Under the pieces are notes generated by a model. The model did not search any database and was not told the DNA's origin. It was given only the letters and a program-made list of their open reading frames with translations. From the NCBI GenBank assembly GCA_933822405.4, contig CAKOGP040000180.1, positions 1 to 64,000 on the forward strand: a stretch of 64,000 bases of DNA, read 5' to 3'. Made by a program: the position numbers and the translations under genes. Below, piece by piece: positions 53,927 through 64,000 of the stretch (its first letter is position 1; the number at the start of each line of letters is the position of its first letter). Source of the DNA: Cylindrotheca closterium (taxonomy: Eukaryota; Bacillariophyta; Bacillariophyceae; Bacillariales; Bacillariaceae).

Positions 53927-56368
53927 CTATCGATCTTTCTTCGATTCTGTAACCGTATCAGTATTGGGACCATCACCTCCTTCCGCTGGTCGTGAATCAT
54001 CCACTGGGTACAACCATCTCTGGTAAAGGTAGATAAAGAACACAATGTCGTCTCGGAAGCAAGAAATTCGAGCCATCGTTGGCATTCGGATGATAAATGA
54101 GAAGAGATCGTCAATAACTTCGAATAGAACAGGGAAATGGGCAAGCAAAATTAGTCAGATTGCATCGCTGTAGAGCTCAAAAGTGGTAGGGAACTCACAG
54201 GTGTTGACGCTCTTGTAGCACAACACGGTCCACGGTAAATGGGCCACAGATTTCAGCTTGTAATTCAAAAAGAGTTGTGGACACATCAATGCAAAACCCA
54301 ACGCATAAACTGCAGAGGATGCCGTTGTGATGAACCATGAATACCAACCGGAATGTTCTTCGCTAACAAAGGAATACAGCGCGTAGCCTACTACCAATGG
54401 TACCAGAAATTTAGAGAGAGTTGACGTCGCGATTCGATCACATTCCATCGTCAGTGCGTGTAAATCATCCTTTGACGTCCGTTTGCTGTTCTCGGTTCCG
54501 TTCCTCATATTTTCCAAACGCGTTGCCCGCACCTCCAACCCAAACAACCGAGGGATTTGGTTCCATTTTGATGCAGCTTTGGACAAGTCTGCCTTTAACA
54601 AAGACAAGCCAGAAGCGCGCTTGCACTTCCACATTGCAATCAAAACACCACACGCACTCGGTATGGTCATGAGTAGAGATGACTCTTTTTCGATCAGGAA
54701 AAGCAAGATAACAAACTGCCCAACCATATCGAGAAATAACGATCTGACGCTTAGTCCAGTGAGATCCTTGTTATTCCGCCAGAATGATACCTCATTCTTG
54801 AAGGTCAAGAACTCAAATAACAGGTGCAGTGCGCTTGCAAGAACTGTTATTCCCAGTAAGGTCACATTCGTATCCGCAATTAAACGCCGCAAGTCGTCGA
54901 TATCAGATTGATCAAACCCGAATTCCTTCTGAGACTCGATAGCCTGTGACAGGTGCGACAAAAGACGCCAACGAGCAGGACTAATTCCTCCAGCCGTCGC
55001 AGTAGATCGGTGGATGTAGTCATCTTCCTCCATGTCACTTCTGTCAAACGAAACTCGAAGAGGTAAACTTGAAATTGTTTGGTTCAGTGGGATATATTTT
55101 TCTGATGTCAAGCCAATTTCATCGACATGCAACGCCGGGATATGTGCAACCGTTGACGGGTGCATCTGACTTTTGCCAACACGGACCAATTCCATACCAG
55201 ACACATGTGCAAGATTCATAGGATACGAGTCTTCATCAATCTGACGTACGAGAGATGGTTAGAACAAGATTGGTTGGACTGCAATGAAAAGAAATCGTTT
55301 ACATACAAGGTACTTGATGGCCACTTCCGGCTTGAAGAATGGGTATCCCTGATGCTTGGCCTTCATACGCTGAGCTGTGCTGTACGTCTCATAGTACTCT
55401 GGCTGTGCATGCTCCATATCCCATGGTGGATATTTCTGTGATTTGTCCTGAAGAATATACTTCCGGACGCAATAAACGAGATCATCGAGCAGAATACGCT
55501 TTGGTTTTGTAATGTGATTGGGTTCATCGTGCTTGACCAGGCCGACTTTTCCGAGCAACAAGGAGTGCGAGTTGGATGCTCTTCCAATTGCTGACACTGC
55601 TTCGTTCAGAGTATTAGCCTCAATCAAATTGTATTGCTGTCTTGCAACAACGACATGAACATAAACAGTCGAGTTTCCAACAAGCGCCATCCACACGGCT
55701 GAATTTTGTGGCAAATGTATTACGGAACGTTCGAGTAGTCCTTTTTTCCCTCCATTTTCAGCTGTATTTCGATCATCAACCGAGGAGGATACCTTTGGAG
55801 TTATCCGCATTTGTGTGGCAATTGCTTCGTAGAGCGACAGCAAGAGACTAGTGGATTCGATACCCTGTCCAGCACCTGACAGTGTGGAGATGACTCCTTT
55901 GTCTTCAAGCATCTGCTTATCAGACTCGTCTAACCAAGAAATAGCCTGTCGCATCGAAGGATCGTCATCAGACCCGCATGTAGTATTATCGCTACAATCC
56001 AACGTGGTCAGAAGGAACGATTTTGACATCGAAGCAGACCTCATGTAGTCGGACCACAACATCGTCGTATGAACATCGGTGGTACGAACACCCGTATTTT
56101 CATCCTCACCAAACTCATTTATCAGGAAGCTTTTATCAAAGCTTTTCTTCGTAGACAGATAAATCTTCATCTGGATCTCCTCCTCCTTTGACCACAATGG
56201 ATTTACGAATCCTTCGGGGGGCGTTGTTGTAAGATCAATTCGGCTAAGAGGGTACATCAAAGCGTACAAATTGAAACATGCCATTACAACATACAATCCC
56301 ATTAGAACTGACGAGACACATGATGTTGATACAATCGATCTCGTAGCCTTGCTGCTTTTTTCTGCCAT
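53927..56368 (-). CDS. CLPTM1: CLPTM1-family transmembrane protein
   Basis: Three exons (55307-56368, 54199-55240, 53927-54117; introns 66 and 81 bp), 764 residues, start at the ATG 56368. An N-terminal anchor (SVLMGLYVVMACFNLYALM) is followed by a large lumenal domain (about 60-490) and then the conserved CLPTM1 membrane region: FLTFKNEVSFWRNNKDLTGLSVRS, LLFLIEKESSLLM, LGFALMCPQLFLNYKLKSVAHLPW, and across the last intron NTFIDDLFSFIIRMPTMARISCFRDDIVFFIYLYQRW. Human CLPTM1 (669 residues) and CLPTM1L are ER membrane proteins; CLPTM1L is a scramblase for glucosaminyl-phosphatidylinositol in GPI synthesis. The lumenal loop here is longer, with two insertions (about 130-190). Confidence 0.93.
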
Positions 56369-56545
56369 CTTTGATAGACCAACGGCGTGAAGTTGCAACT
56401 AACCGAAAAGTTTTTGTTCCGTGACTGAAAGCATTTAGTTCCACGTGGAAGCATTGGATCTTGCCTACTCATATTACAAAAGACTACAGTACCGGTACGT
56501 GTGCGGAGGCGCATTGTAATTTGCTTTGCATACCACTGTTGTGGT

Positions 56546-59500
56546 CTAAAGAGCTGAAGTCACCTTAATATCATCACCTTCGACAAGCTTTCCAAGGTCA
56601 TATACTTCACTTTCTCCAGCGTCGAGAAGAAGTTTCTTTGCTTCATCTGCATCCTTGGCGTCTACTATCAGAACCATGCCAACTCCACAGTTGAAGGTTC
56701 TTAACATTTCATTGTCATCGAGACCACTTGCTTCCTTCATCCACTGGAAAACACTTGGAAGTTTGGGATGTCCTGAGATGCTGGCACCAATTCCATCAGG
56801 AATACTGCGAGGCAAATTCTCTAGCAGACCTCCACCAGTGATATGAGCCATCGCTTTAACCAATCCCTTCTTCAGCAGTGGCAAACATGACTTTACGTAA
56901 ATGCGCGTGGGGGTCAATAGCGAGTCTCCAATCCTTGCCTTAGTCTTGTCCCAAGGGCAGGGGCTGTCGTATGTCAGGCCCTCCTTGGCAACTAACTTTC
57001 TAACCAAGCTGAATCCGTTGCTGTGAATACCGCTGCTCGCAAGACCAAGCAACACGTTTCCCACTTCAACGCCCTGGGGAAGAATCTTTCCCTTTTGCAC
57101 CGCACCAACACTGAAACCTGCCAAATCATAGTCACCTGGCGCATACATCGAAGGCATCTCGGCAGTCTCACCACCAATCAACCCACAACTAGCCTGCATG
57201 CAGCCCTCTGCAATTCCTTCGACAACAGCAGCAGCTTCAGCTACTTCAAGATGACCAGTGGCAAAATAATCTAGGAAGAATAAAGGCTCGCCACCAGCGA
57301 CAATGAGATCATTAACGCACATTGCAACAAGATCAATTCCAACTGTGACGTGGTTCTTCATTGTCTGAGCAATTCGCAACTTCGTTCCCACACCGTCTGT
57401 TGCGCCAATCAATACAGTTTCCCGCGCATCGAATCCAGCTGCTGCAAGGTCAAAAAGTCCGCCAAAACCACCGAGATCGGCGTCGCATCCCGGTCGGCGA
57501 GTGGCCTTGCAGAACGGCTTGATAATGTCAACGAGCTTGTTTCCGGCGTCGATATCAACACCTGAATCAGCATAACTAATGACTTTCCCCTTTGAATACT
57601 TCTCGATTGCCTCGACAAAAGCTGGCCCTTCCAGCTGCTGGACCTTTGCCTTGAGCGTTTCTGCTGTGTCACCTGATTCCACTGTTACCCTCTTTTGGAC
57701 GATAATCGGTCCACCATCAACAGTCTCAGTAACTTCGTGAATAGTGCAGCCGCTCTCCTTTTCACCAGCGTCAATAACGGCCTGGTGCACCTGCAAATCC
57801 ATCCCACCAGCATGCAAGGGAAGCAACGAAGGATGAACATTGATACATCGACCGGCCCAAAAATCGCAAAATGCCTTGGACAAAATGCGCATGTATCCCA
57901 CCAGAACGACATACTCAACCCCGGCACTCAAAAGAACTTCCGTACATTCTGCATCGTATTGTTCACGAGTCAAGTCCTTAGCAGAAACAAAGCGCGAAAC
58001 AACTGCTGCTCCAAGAGAATTCCCCTTTTCCAAAATAGGGGCAGCAGATCTGTTGCTCACAACTGCAACAATTTCTGCATGTAGTTTCCCAGAGGCACAA
58101 GCTTCCATCACTGGAATCAGAGCAGTACCACGGGTTGATCCAAGAACTCCAATGCGGAGTTTTTTCCCCAGCGCTTTCCTTCCGATATCGGTTCTGTTGT
58201 GAAGCAAACCGTTGTCATCAGTATCAACAAAATCCAACTTGTCGACTCCCTTGTATGCTGTCAGTAGAGCTGTCTTCAGGTTTGAACCCAAACCAGTGAC
58301 AGCAAGAACTCTTCCTCCGGAGCAACGTGTCACGCCCAAGTCATCCAATTTCGTTCCAGCGTGGTATACCTTCACGTCATCGATCAGCTTTGCCTCCTCC
58401 AGACCCTTGATTTCCATTCCCTTGGGATACTTCTCTGGGTAACCCTTGGCTGCGCAAACAACAGTTGCAGCAGACACACCCTCTTTGAATCGGACATCGA
58501 TATCTCCCAAGGTGCCAGTGCAACAAGCTGTCATAACTTCGTAAAGATCAGTCTCTAGAAGTGGTAGAACGACTTGAGTCTCTGGATCACCAAATCGACA
58601 GTTGTATTCTAACATGTATGGGCCATCAGGAGTCAGCCTAGCAAAGAGAAGATATCATGTGAAAACAGTGAAAACAAATGATCAAACGAATCACACGGAT
58701 TCTTACATCATTCCAGCATAAAGAAGTCCCACGTATGGGGTTCCACGTTCGGACATCTTCGTAACAGTGGTCTTGCACATGGCTTCAATCTCTGTTTGCA
58801 ACTTTGGAGTAACACAAGGTGCTGGCGCATAAGCTCCCATTCCTCCAGTGTTCAAGCCTTCGTCATTATCGAGAGCCCGTTTGTGGTCTTGTGCAGCAGG
58901 CATCAAAACAGCGGTCTTGCCATCACACAAAGCAAAACATGATGCTTCAGGCCCAGTCAAGAAAGACTCAATTACACATGTATCTCCTGCGGTCCCAAAT
59001 GCCTTGTCTGACATGATTTCTTTTACTGCTGCTATAGTCTCTGTTTTTGTTGAGGGGATTAAAACCCCTTTCCCGGCGGCAAGTCCAGATGCTTTTACAA
59101 CCTGCCTATCATTCTCTTCCAATGATTCGACATACTTGATTGCTTCATCTGTATCTGTAAATGTTCTGTATTTTGCAGTTGGAATCCCATGTTCTTGCAA
59201 GAAGTCCTTGGTGAATGCCTTGCTCGCTTCTAATTCGGCAGCGGCTTGCGATGGACCGAAGCACAGCACATCGGGACACTTGACCTTCATCTCGTCCACA
59301 ATCCCCGCAACAAGGGGAGCCTCTGGTCCAACAACCACCATGCGGGCACCAACTTCTTTTACAAGCTCGATGACAGTATCATTATTTTGGTTTGGGCCAC
59401 GGTTCTCGATTTTCGTGTTTTCTTCTGCCGCTGTGCCTCCGTTTCCTGGACAGCACAACACCTTCGCTACAAGCGGCGATTGTGCAAGGGCAACTGCAAG

Positions 59501-60101
59501 GGCATGCTCTCTGCCACCTGAGCCGACAACAATTACAACATCCTTCTGGCCGGACGAGGCAACAACCTTATCCGCTGTCTTTTTGTCCAGTTCTGCGAGG
59601 GTCTGCAAAGTACCGGCGGCAAGTGCTGCTTTCTTCTCGTTGTCACCAGATACAGCAGACAAAATGTCTTCAATGGATCCACCGACAAACGAATCCGTTG
59701 GTACATTGAATGCAGCCACGACTGTAGAATCGTCGCCGGAGAGAATTTTAGATCGGACAGACTCTGCTTCTGAACAAAACTTGATATACTCAGTCTCGGT
59801 TGTTGGAAGTGAGTATACCAATAGTGATCTTGTAGCAATCTTCCCATCAGCATTACCACCATTTGATAGGAATGTTCGGTAAGGCACTTTGAGGAGAGCG
59901 TGGCCGATGGCTTGGGAACGGTCAGGGACGATTTCAGGGACCCCACATTCAGAAGAAGCTTTAGATAGAAGATCAAGGAGCTGGAACCGTCGTGAGGATC
60001 AGATTCGGATTTAAATTTCATACGTCGGACAATTGCGGTTATGGTGATCTCACCTTAGTTGGAGCTCTTGCTCCGAATCCAAGAACAGTGGCACTAGGCA
60101 T
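56546..60101 (-). CDS. trifunctional purine synthesis protein, GARS-GART-AIRS order
   Basis: Three exons (60054-60101, 58707-59980, 56546-58637; introns 73 and 69 bp), 1,137 residues. Order: an unfamiliar N-terminal region (about 1-130); phosphoribosylglycinamide synthetase (PurD/GARS) with VGSGGREHALA and GLAAGKGV, split by intron 2 at YAGMM/LTPDGPYMLEYNCRFGDPE; glycinamide formyltransferase (PurN/GART, about 570-770) with NVHPSLLP, HAGG and HEVTETVDGG; and aminoimidazole ribonucleotide synthetase (PurM/AIRS) with IGATDGVGTKL, GGETAEMP and MAHITGGGL. These are steps 2, 3 and 5 of de novo purine synthesis. The animal GART protein has the order GARS-AIRS-GART, so this is a distinct arrangement. 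No presequence is evident, so the cytosol is likely. The N-terminal region has no assigned role. Confidence 0.94.
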
Positions 60102-60352
60102 GATGGTGAGGAAACACTTGAGATGTGTTTCCGAGTTTTATGTTCTGATGGCTGGAAAAGATGGAATGTAGAATTTCAGAATTTTAAGAATTGTGTTTGA
60201 TCAATCCTTGGTTTGATAGGGCATTCTGCTGTAAGCGAACCCGCGGACATTCATACTAAACAAGTTTCCGTTACCAAAATATGTCCGTTTTTTAAAATCT
60301 CCCTAACCTTTTATTGTTGAACACAAAAGATTTGACAACTTCACCAATTACA

Positions 60353-61056
60353 ATGGTTTCTTGTGGCTACGCTTACAGCATCGTTTCGATTCTCCTTCTT
60401 CTCATCGCCCCACCATGCACTGCGGACATGACAGACAAGCCCACTGGAATCAGATTTGCCGGTCAGCTGCGAGATTTGGGCCTGTTTGGCGTAGGTGTCA
60501 GAAAGAAGGGTCCCATCAAGGTGTATTCAGTTGGAATGTACTGCTCTGAAGTTGTGCGCGAGACCCTGTCCACAGTTTCACGAACTGCTGGTAGAGGAAA
60601 GGAAGCCATCAGTGTACTTTGTAAGGGTGCACAAGAGAATCCCACATCATTCATCCTGTAAGCTGGAAATTGTTGGCATATGGAATGCATTCCATCAAAT
60701 ACTCATTCTAATTTCCCTCCCCATGCAGTATAATGAACTTCAAAGTTGGAGCGGAAAAGATGGCAAGTGCAATTGCTGAGTCAGTTGCTCCTCGCCATTC
60801 TGTCTCCTCTGATGTCGATGACTTGAAGGGTCTGATCTTTTCGGGCGTTTCAGAGAAAGGAGCTGCTGTCAAAGGAACCGTCCTGCAATTCGATTGTAGC
60901 CCTGAAAGCGGCGTCGGCGTGTCAGTTGATGGAAAAGAACAGGGTAATGTTGCAAGTGGTGGACTGGCGAAGGCATTTTGTCGGGTATACTTGGATGACG
61001 ATTGTGTAAGCAAGCCTCTGCGTGACAGTATTCTCGAAAATTGTTGCGCTCCATAA
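60353..61056 (+). CDS. chalcone isomerase-like protein with signal peptide
   Basis: Two exons (60353-60657, 60729-61056; 71-bp intron), 210 residues, start at ATG 60353. Signal peptide YSIVSILLLLIAPPCTA-D. The body has the CHI-fold landmarks GIRFAGQLRDLGLFGVGVRKKGPIKVYSVGMYC, then FKVGAEKMASAIAESV and GTVLQFDCSPESGVGVSVDGK, ending KPLRDSILENC. Non-plant relatives are not chalcone isomerases but fatty-acid-binding or unknown-function members of the fold. The secretory signal without a Phe cleavage motif suggests endomembrane or secreted location. It diverges from the purine gene, 251 bp between start codons. Confidence 0.78.
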
Positions 61057-61180
61057 TTGGAAAGCGCCGTCGACGATCCATTCTCTGGTTTCGAGCTACC
61101 AACGAAAGAAAGGGAAGAAATCATCATATTTAGGCCTTATTATATATTCAAACTTACAAAGTTACAACAAATAAGAACTT

Positions 61181-62590
61181 TTAAAGCACCATCTGGTCCT
61201 TTGTTGCTACGCTCCTTTCATCCTTCCACGCTTGTGCACCGAAAAGCTCTCTACGGATTTCTGGCGTAATCTTGGGGTGAAAGTGCTTTTTCATGACTAC
61301 TTTCAAGGCTTCTCGTGCCTCGTCCTTGACTTCATTTTTATATCTTTGACAGAATGTCAACAAGGCTTGGTGCCAAAGCACCGGCAATGTGCGGTCGTCT
61401 TCCAAGAAGGAAGCGAAGTGACGGACCAAGCCCGAAATGACAGGAGCGGGTAGCGAGTACTTTTTGTTCAATAGCGTCTTGATAAAAATTGAGGCAGCAC
61501 CGTTGTATTCCGAAATTTGTGCCAGTTTGTGGATGGCAACAGCCGAATGATGAACTGGAATGGAGACTCTCTGCAACACGGATGCCACGATAGCTGCCTC
61601 TCTCAGTGTGCACTCTTCCTTACAAAGAGGGAGTAGAATGCCCTTAAAGAATGCTGCGGGCTTGTAAACTGCCTTCTTCAGCGAGATGTAGTAGTGATAG
61701 TTGAGTTTCTTTTGGCTGTAGATGTCGGCTCTGACTGAATCCAAAAGAACTAAATTGTAGAATCGCTGGGCCATCTTTGGGTTTAGATTGGAAGCGAAAA
61801 TGCGAGTTGCTGCGTACATGGCCTGTGGTGTCCATTGATCTGGTCGCGTCAGATAAAGAACTTGCTCCCAGTTACTCAAAGACGGGATAACCTTGAATGC
61901 CTTTGGAAGCTTGCCGGATGTATATCTGCTTAGGATCTTTCCAATATCGGTGTACACGTCAACAACCTTGTCAGGCAATGGAGGTAAGCCTTCTTCTTCG
62001 TCAACCGCAACTTTCCCCTTTTGTTCAGCTTCCTTTTCGGCAATCTTTCCCATGATGATATCCGCCAAAGTCTTTCTTTCTTCGACAACATTATTTCGGT
62101 TCATCGCTGCAACAATTGCCTCGTCTTCAGCCGACAAACCGAGAGCCCCGTCTCTGATGTCAATGTACCCTTGATCGTTTTCAATATAGCTAAAAAGCCA
62201 AGTTTAGACTCGACGGATTGGATTTTTCTGTGCAAAAGACAACTGTGTTCCTTACTCTTCTTCGTCAATAATAATTTCTTCTTCATCTTCATACTCTTCG
62301 TCACTGTCTACCACACCTGCTTGCTGATGTTGCATCATTTTTTGCCTTCTTGCACGCTCTTCCATTTCCATTGTATTCTGTTGATCTCTCGTCATATCCA
62401 AGATTCTTTTGCTTGTTTTCTCATCCAAGAATTCCTCCTCATCTTTTCCACTCTTTGTCTTGCGCCTTCCACGGCTCGGAGCTGCATATTTTCCACGCAT
62501 TTCGTCACCTTCAATCACCTGTCCAAGAGGTTCATGTCTCACTTGCTGAGACACAAGGGCATTCGAACGGATCTTCTTTGCCTTCGGCAT
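61181..62590 (-). CDS. BYSL: bystin (ENP1), 40S ribosome biogenesis factor
   Basis: Two exons (62256-62590, 61181-62189; 66-bp intron), 447 residues; human bystin has 437. The N-terminal third is charged (KAKKIRSNALVSQQVRHEPLGQ at the start, then an acidic run DSDEEYEDEEEIIIDEEE just before the intron), and the conserved C-terminal bystin domain has LPKAFKVIPSLSNWEQVLYLTRPD, WTPQAMYAATRIFASN, AQRFYNLVLLDSVRADI, LNYHYYISLKKAVYKPAAFFKGILLPL and LPVLWHQALLTFCQRYK. Bystin/Enp1 is needed for pre-rRNA cleavage and export of the 40S subunit. It is head to head with uS2, 264 bp between start codons. Confidence 0.96.
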
Positions 62591-62854
62591 GATGAAGACG
62601 GTTTGTGATGGTTTGTGTCCACTGAAAAGAAAACATTTTTTCGTTCCTCCTTGAGTGGCGATCAAATCCGGTGGCGCGCGCGAATCGCGCCCCTTCTTCA
62701 AAGGGGGAGACTTTCATAGGATCAGTTCGACTGTCGACCAAGTTGAAAGTTGCTTACCGCTTTACTTTTTTTGAAAACCCGGATCTACAGTTCTCTTTTC
62801 AAACCTTGCAACCGTGATTACACACACCTTCTTTACCTAGCAACTTAATCAACC
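62591..62854. promoter_or_regulatory. shared promoter region of bystin and uS2
   Basis: 264 bp between two start codons that face away from each other, both encoding ribosome-biogenesis functions. A GC-rich inverted repeat, GGCGCG (62673-62678) and CGCGCC (62686-62691), lies about 90 bp upstream of the bystin ATG. Whether the transcripts share one control element is inference. Confidence 0.5.
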
Positions 62855-63703
62855 ATGGCTTCCTTTTCTACCCTCCCCCCTATCCTCCAGCCCAAGGAAG
62901 AGGACATCCAAATGATGCTATCTGCTGGTGTCCACACCGGAACCAGAAATTCTGATGATTCCATGAAGGAGTACATCTGGCGTCGCCGTAACGATGGTGT
63001 GCACATTTTGAACATCGGAAAGACCTGGGAGAAGCTGATCTTGGCCGCCCGCGTCATTGCTGCTATCGAAAACCCTGAGGATGTCATTGCCATCTCTGCG
63101 CGTCCATACGGTATGCGTGCTGTCCTCAAGTTCGCTCACTATACTGGAGCCCAATCCATTGCTGGACGATTCACGCCTGGTACCTTCACAAACCAGATAA
63201 CCAAGCAATTCAGGGAACCCAGATTGTTGATCGTTACTGACCCAAGAACCGACTCGCAATCCGTCCGCGAGGCTTCTTACGTGAACCTCCCTGTCATTGC
63301 CTTCTGTGACTCTGATTCGCCTTTGCAGTTCGTTGACGTTGCCATCCCTGCTAACAACAAGGGTAAATTCTCCATCGGTCTTCTTTACTGGATGCTCGCT
63401 CGTGAAATCCTTCGCCTAAGAGGATCTGTCAGCCGAACATCCGACTGGGACGTTCCTGTCGATCTCTTTTTCCACCGTGATGTTGAAGAACTCAAGAAGA
63501 GCGAGGAAGAACAAGCCGCCAAGGCTGAAGAAACTGCTGCTGTTCCTGCTTACGAAGCACCTATCGCTGAGACCATGGAGCCCGCTGCTATGGAAACCCC
63601 GGCTGATGCCAGCTTCCGACCTGCTGATGCCGCTCCATACGGTACTTCCTGGGAAGGAGGCGAAACCACATCAGCTGCCGCCGCTGCTGGAGGTGACTGG
63701 TAA
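62855..63703 (+). CDS. RPSA: 40S ribosomal protein uS2 (RPSA)
   Basis: Single exon, 282 residues, ATG in strong context (accATGg). Landmarks of eukaryotic uS2: [106 protein letters not shown] and [18 protein letters not shown]. The C-terminal tail is Ala/Glu-rich and ends GGDW, as in other uS2 proteins that interact with the ribosomal surface. Codons are biased toward C in the third position compared with neighbours, in line with high expression. No intron. Confidence 0.97.
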   Translation: MASFSTLPPILQPKEEDIQMMLSAGVHTGTRNSDDSMKEYIWRRRNDGVHILNIGKTWEKLILAARVIAAIENPEDVIAISARPYGMRAVLKFAHYTGAQSIAGRFTPGTFTNQITKQFREPRLLIVTDPRTDSQSVREASYVNLPVIAFCDSDSPLQFVDVAIPANNKGKFSIGLLYWMLAREILRLRGSVSRTSDWDVPVDLFFHRDVEELKKSEEEQAAKAEETAAVPAYEAPIAETMEPAAMETPADASFRPADAAPYGTSWEGGETTSAAAAAGGDW

Positions 63704-64000
63704 ATAACTTTAAGAAAAGAAAATTTGACCATAATATTAAATTCTGAAAAGCACTGTTCTTCCAAGTTTGGCCTTCGCGTTTCTATTTGGCATCTAAAGC
63801 CGACCATTTCTAGCTCTTCATTTGCGTATTGGTAGCTTGCTAACCAATGTAGCTATAGCTACCTTTTACCGTTCATAGCTTCTTCTCTTTCACAAAATTT
63901 CGTTGAATTCATGCGACTCATCGATGCAGTTTTGCTTGTATCCCAAAACCATGTGATGTGATTGGAAGCAGTACGTCTTCCCTGTCGTCACTTTGGCCGT
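63704..64000. other. downstream of uS2, window end
   Basis: About 300 bp, AT-rich then mixed. No gene seen before the window ends. GTAGCTATAGCTACC at 63849-63863 contains a palindromic core. Confidence 0.4.

Noticed and set aside
58848..59882. 344-codon open frame antisense to the GARS domain
   Set aside because: The opposite strand encodes a conserved enzyme with all GARS motifs; this frame is its shadow.

Overview
The window is a gene-dense stretch of nuclear DNA from a photosynthetic stramenopile, most probably a diatom. The signs are: short GT-AG introns of 61-143 bp (0-3 in most genes, nine in one); several proteins with a signal peptide followed by a Phe at or just after the predicted cleavage site (AGA-FAP, AEA-FTT, TFG-FQG, SAS-FHN), the bipartite presequence used to enter a plastid bounded by four membranes; and a eukaryotic housekeeping set (uS2, bystin, DHX35, CLPTM1, a fused purine-synthesis enzyme). 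I cannot name genus or species. There is one assembly gap of 119 N (36660-36778). A few single-base frame breaks suggest either residual indel errors or local gene decay.

Layout. 1-1 kb: non-coding. 1-9 kb: ClpB/Hsp104 disaggregase, class 3 lipase, plastid NAD(P)-binding protein (minus strand), CER1-type alkane-forming enzyme. 9.7-16 kb: TALE homeodomain protein, DHX35-like helicase, SRPBCC protein (minus), small secreted protein, tandem repeat, RidA deaminase. 16-24 kb: F-box/Sel1 protein, PAS protein (minus), BTB-like protein (minus), AlkB-like dioxygenase (minus), GILT thiol reductase. 24.6-34.7 kb: TilS-like PP-loop gene with three frame breaks (minus), a large disordered protein, a VTT-like polytopic membrane protein (minus), nuclear FKBP (minus), fucosyltransferase-like enzyme (minus). 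35-43 kb: LRR protein (minus), ITPase, Tic22-like protein (minus), acidic plastid protein (minus), ribokinase (minus), plastid DUF1118-like protein. 43-53.6 kb: a 1,297-residue membrane protein (minus), a fused AlkB-SRA protein, a histone-fold protein, a ten-exon choline-transporter-like gene (minus), a membrane protein. 53.9-64 kb: CLPTM1 (minus), GARS-GART-AIRS enzyme (minus), chalcone-isomerase-like protein, and bystin (minus) head to head with ribosomal protein uS2.

Genes alternate strands with short spacers, so many promoters must be bidirectional. No operons, tRNA genes, CRISPR arrays or intact transposons were found. Many spacers carry a recurring GTACC/ACCGGTAC motif.

The strongest candidate for something new is the gene at 47621-49595. 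It joins an AlkB-family 2-oxoglutarate/Fe(II) dioxygenase to an SRA/YDG modified-cytosine-reading domain, behind a perfect 234-bp in-frame tandem duplication. The choline-transporter-like gene is also notable: four of its nine introns share a sequence, as expected for introner-like intron gain.
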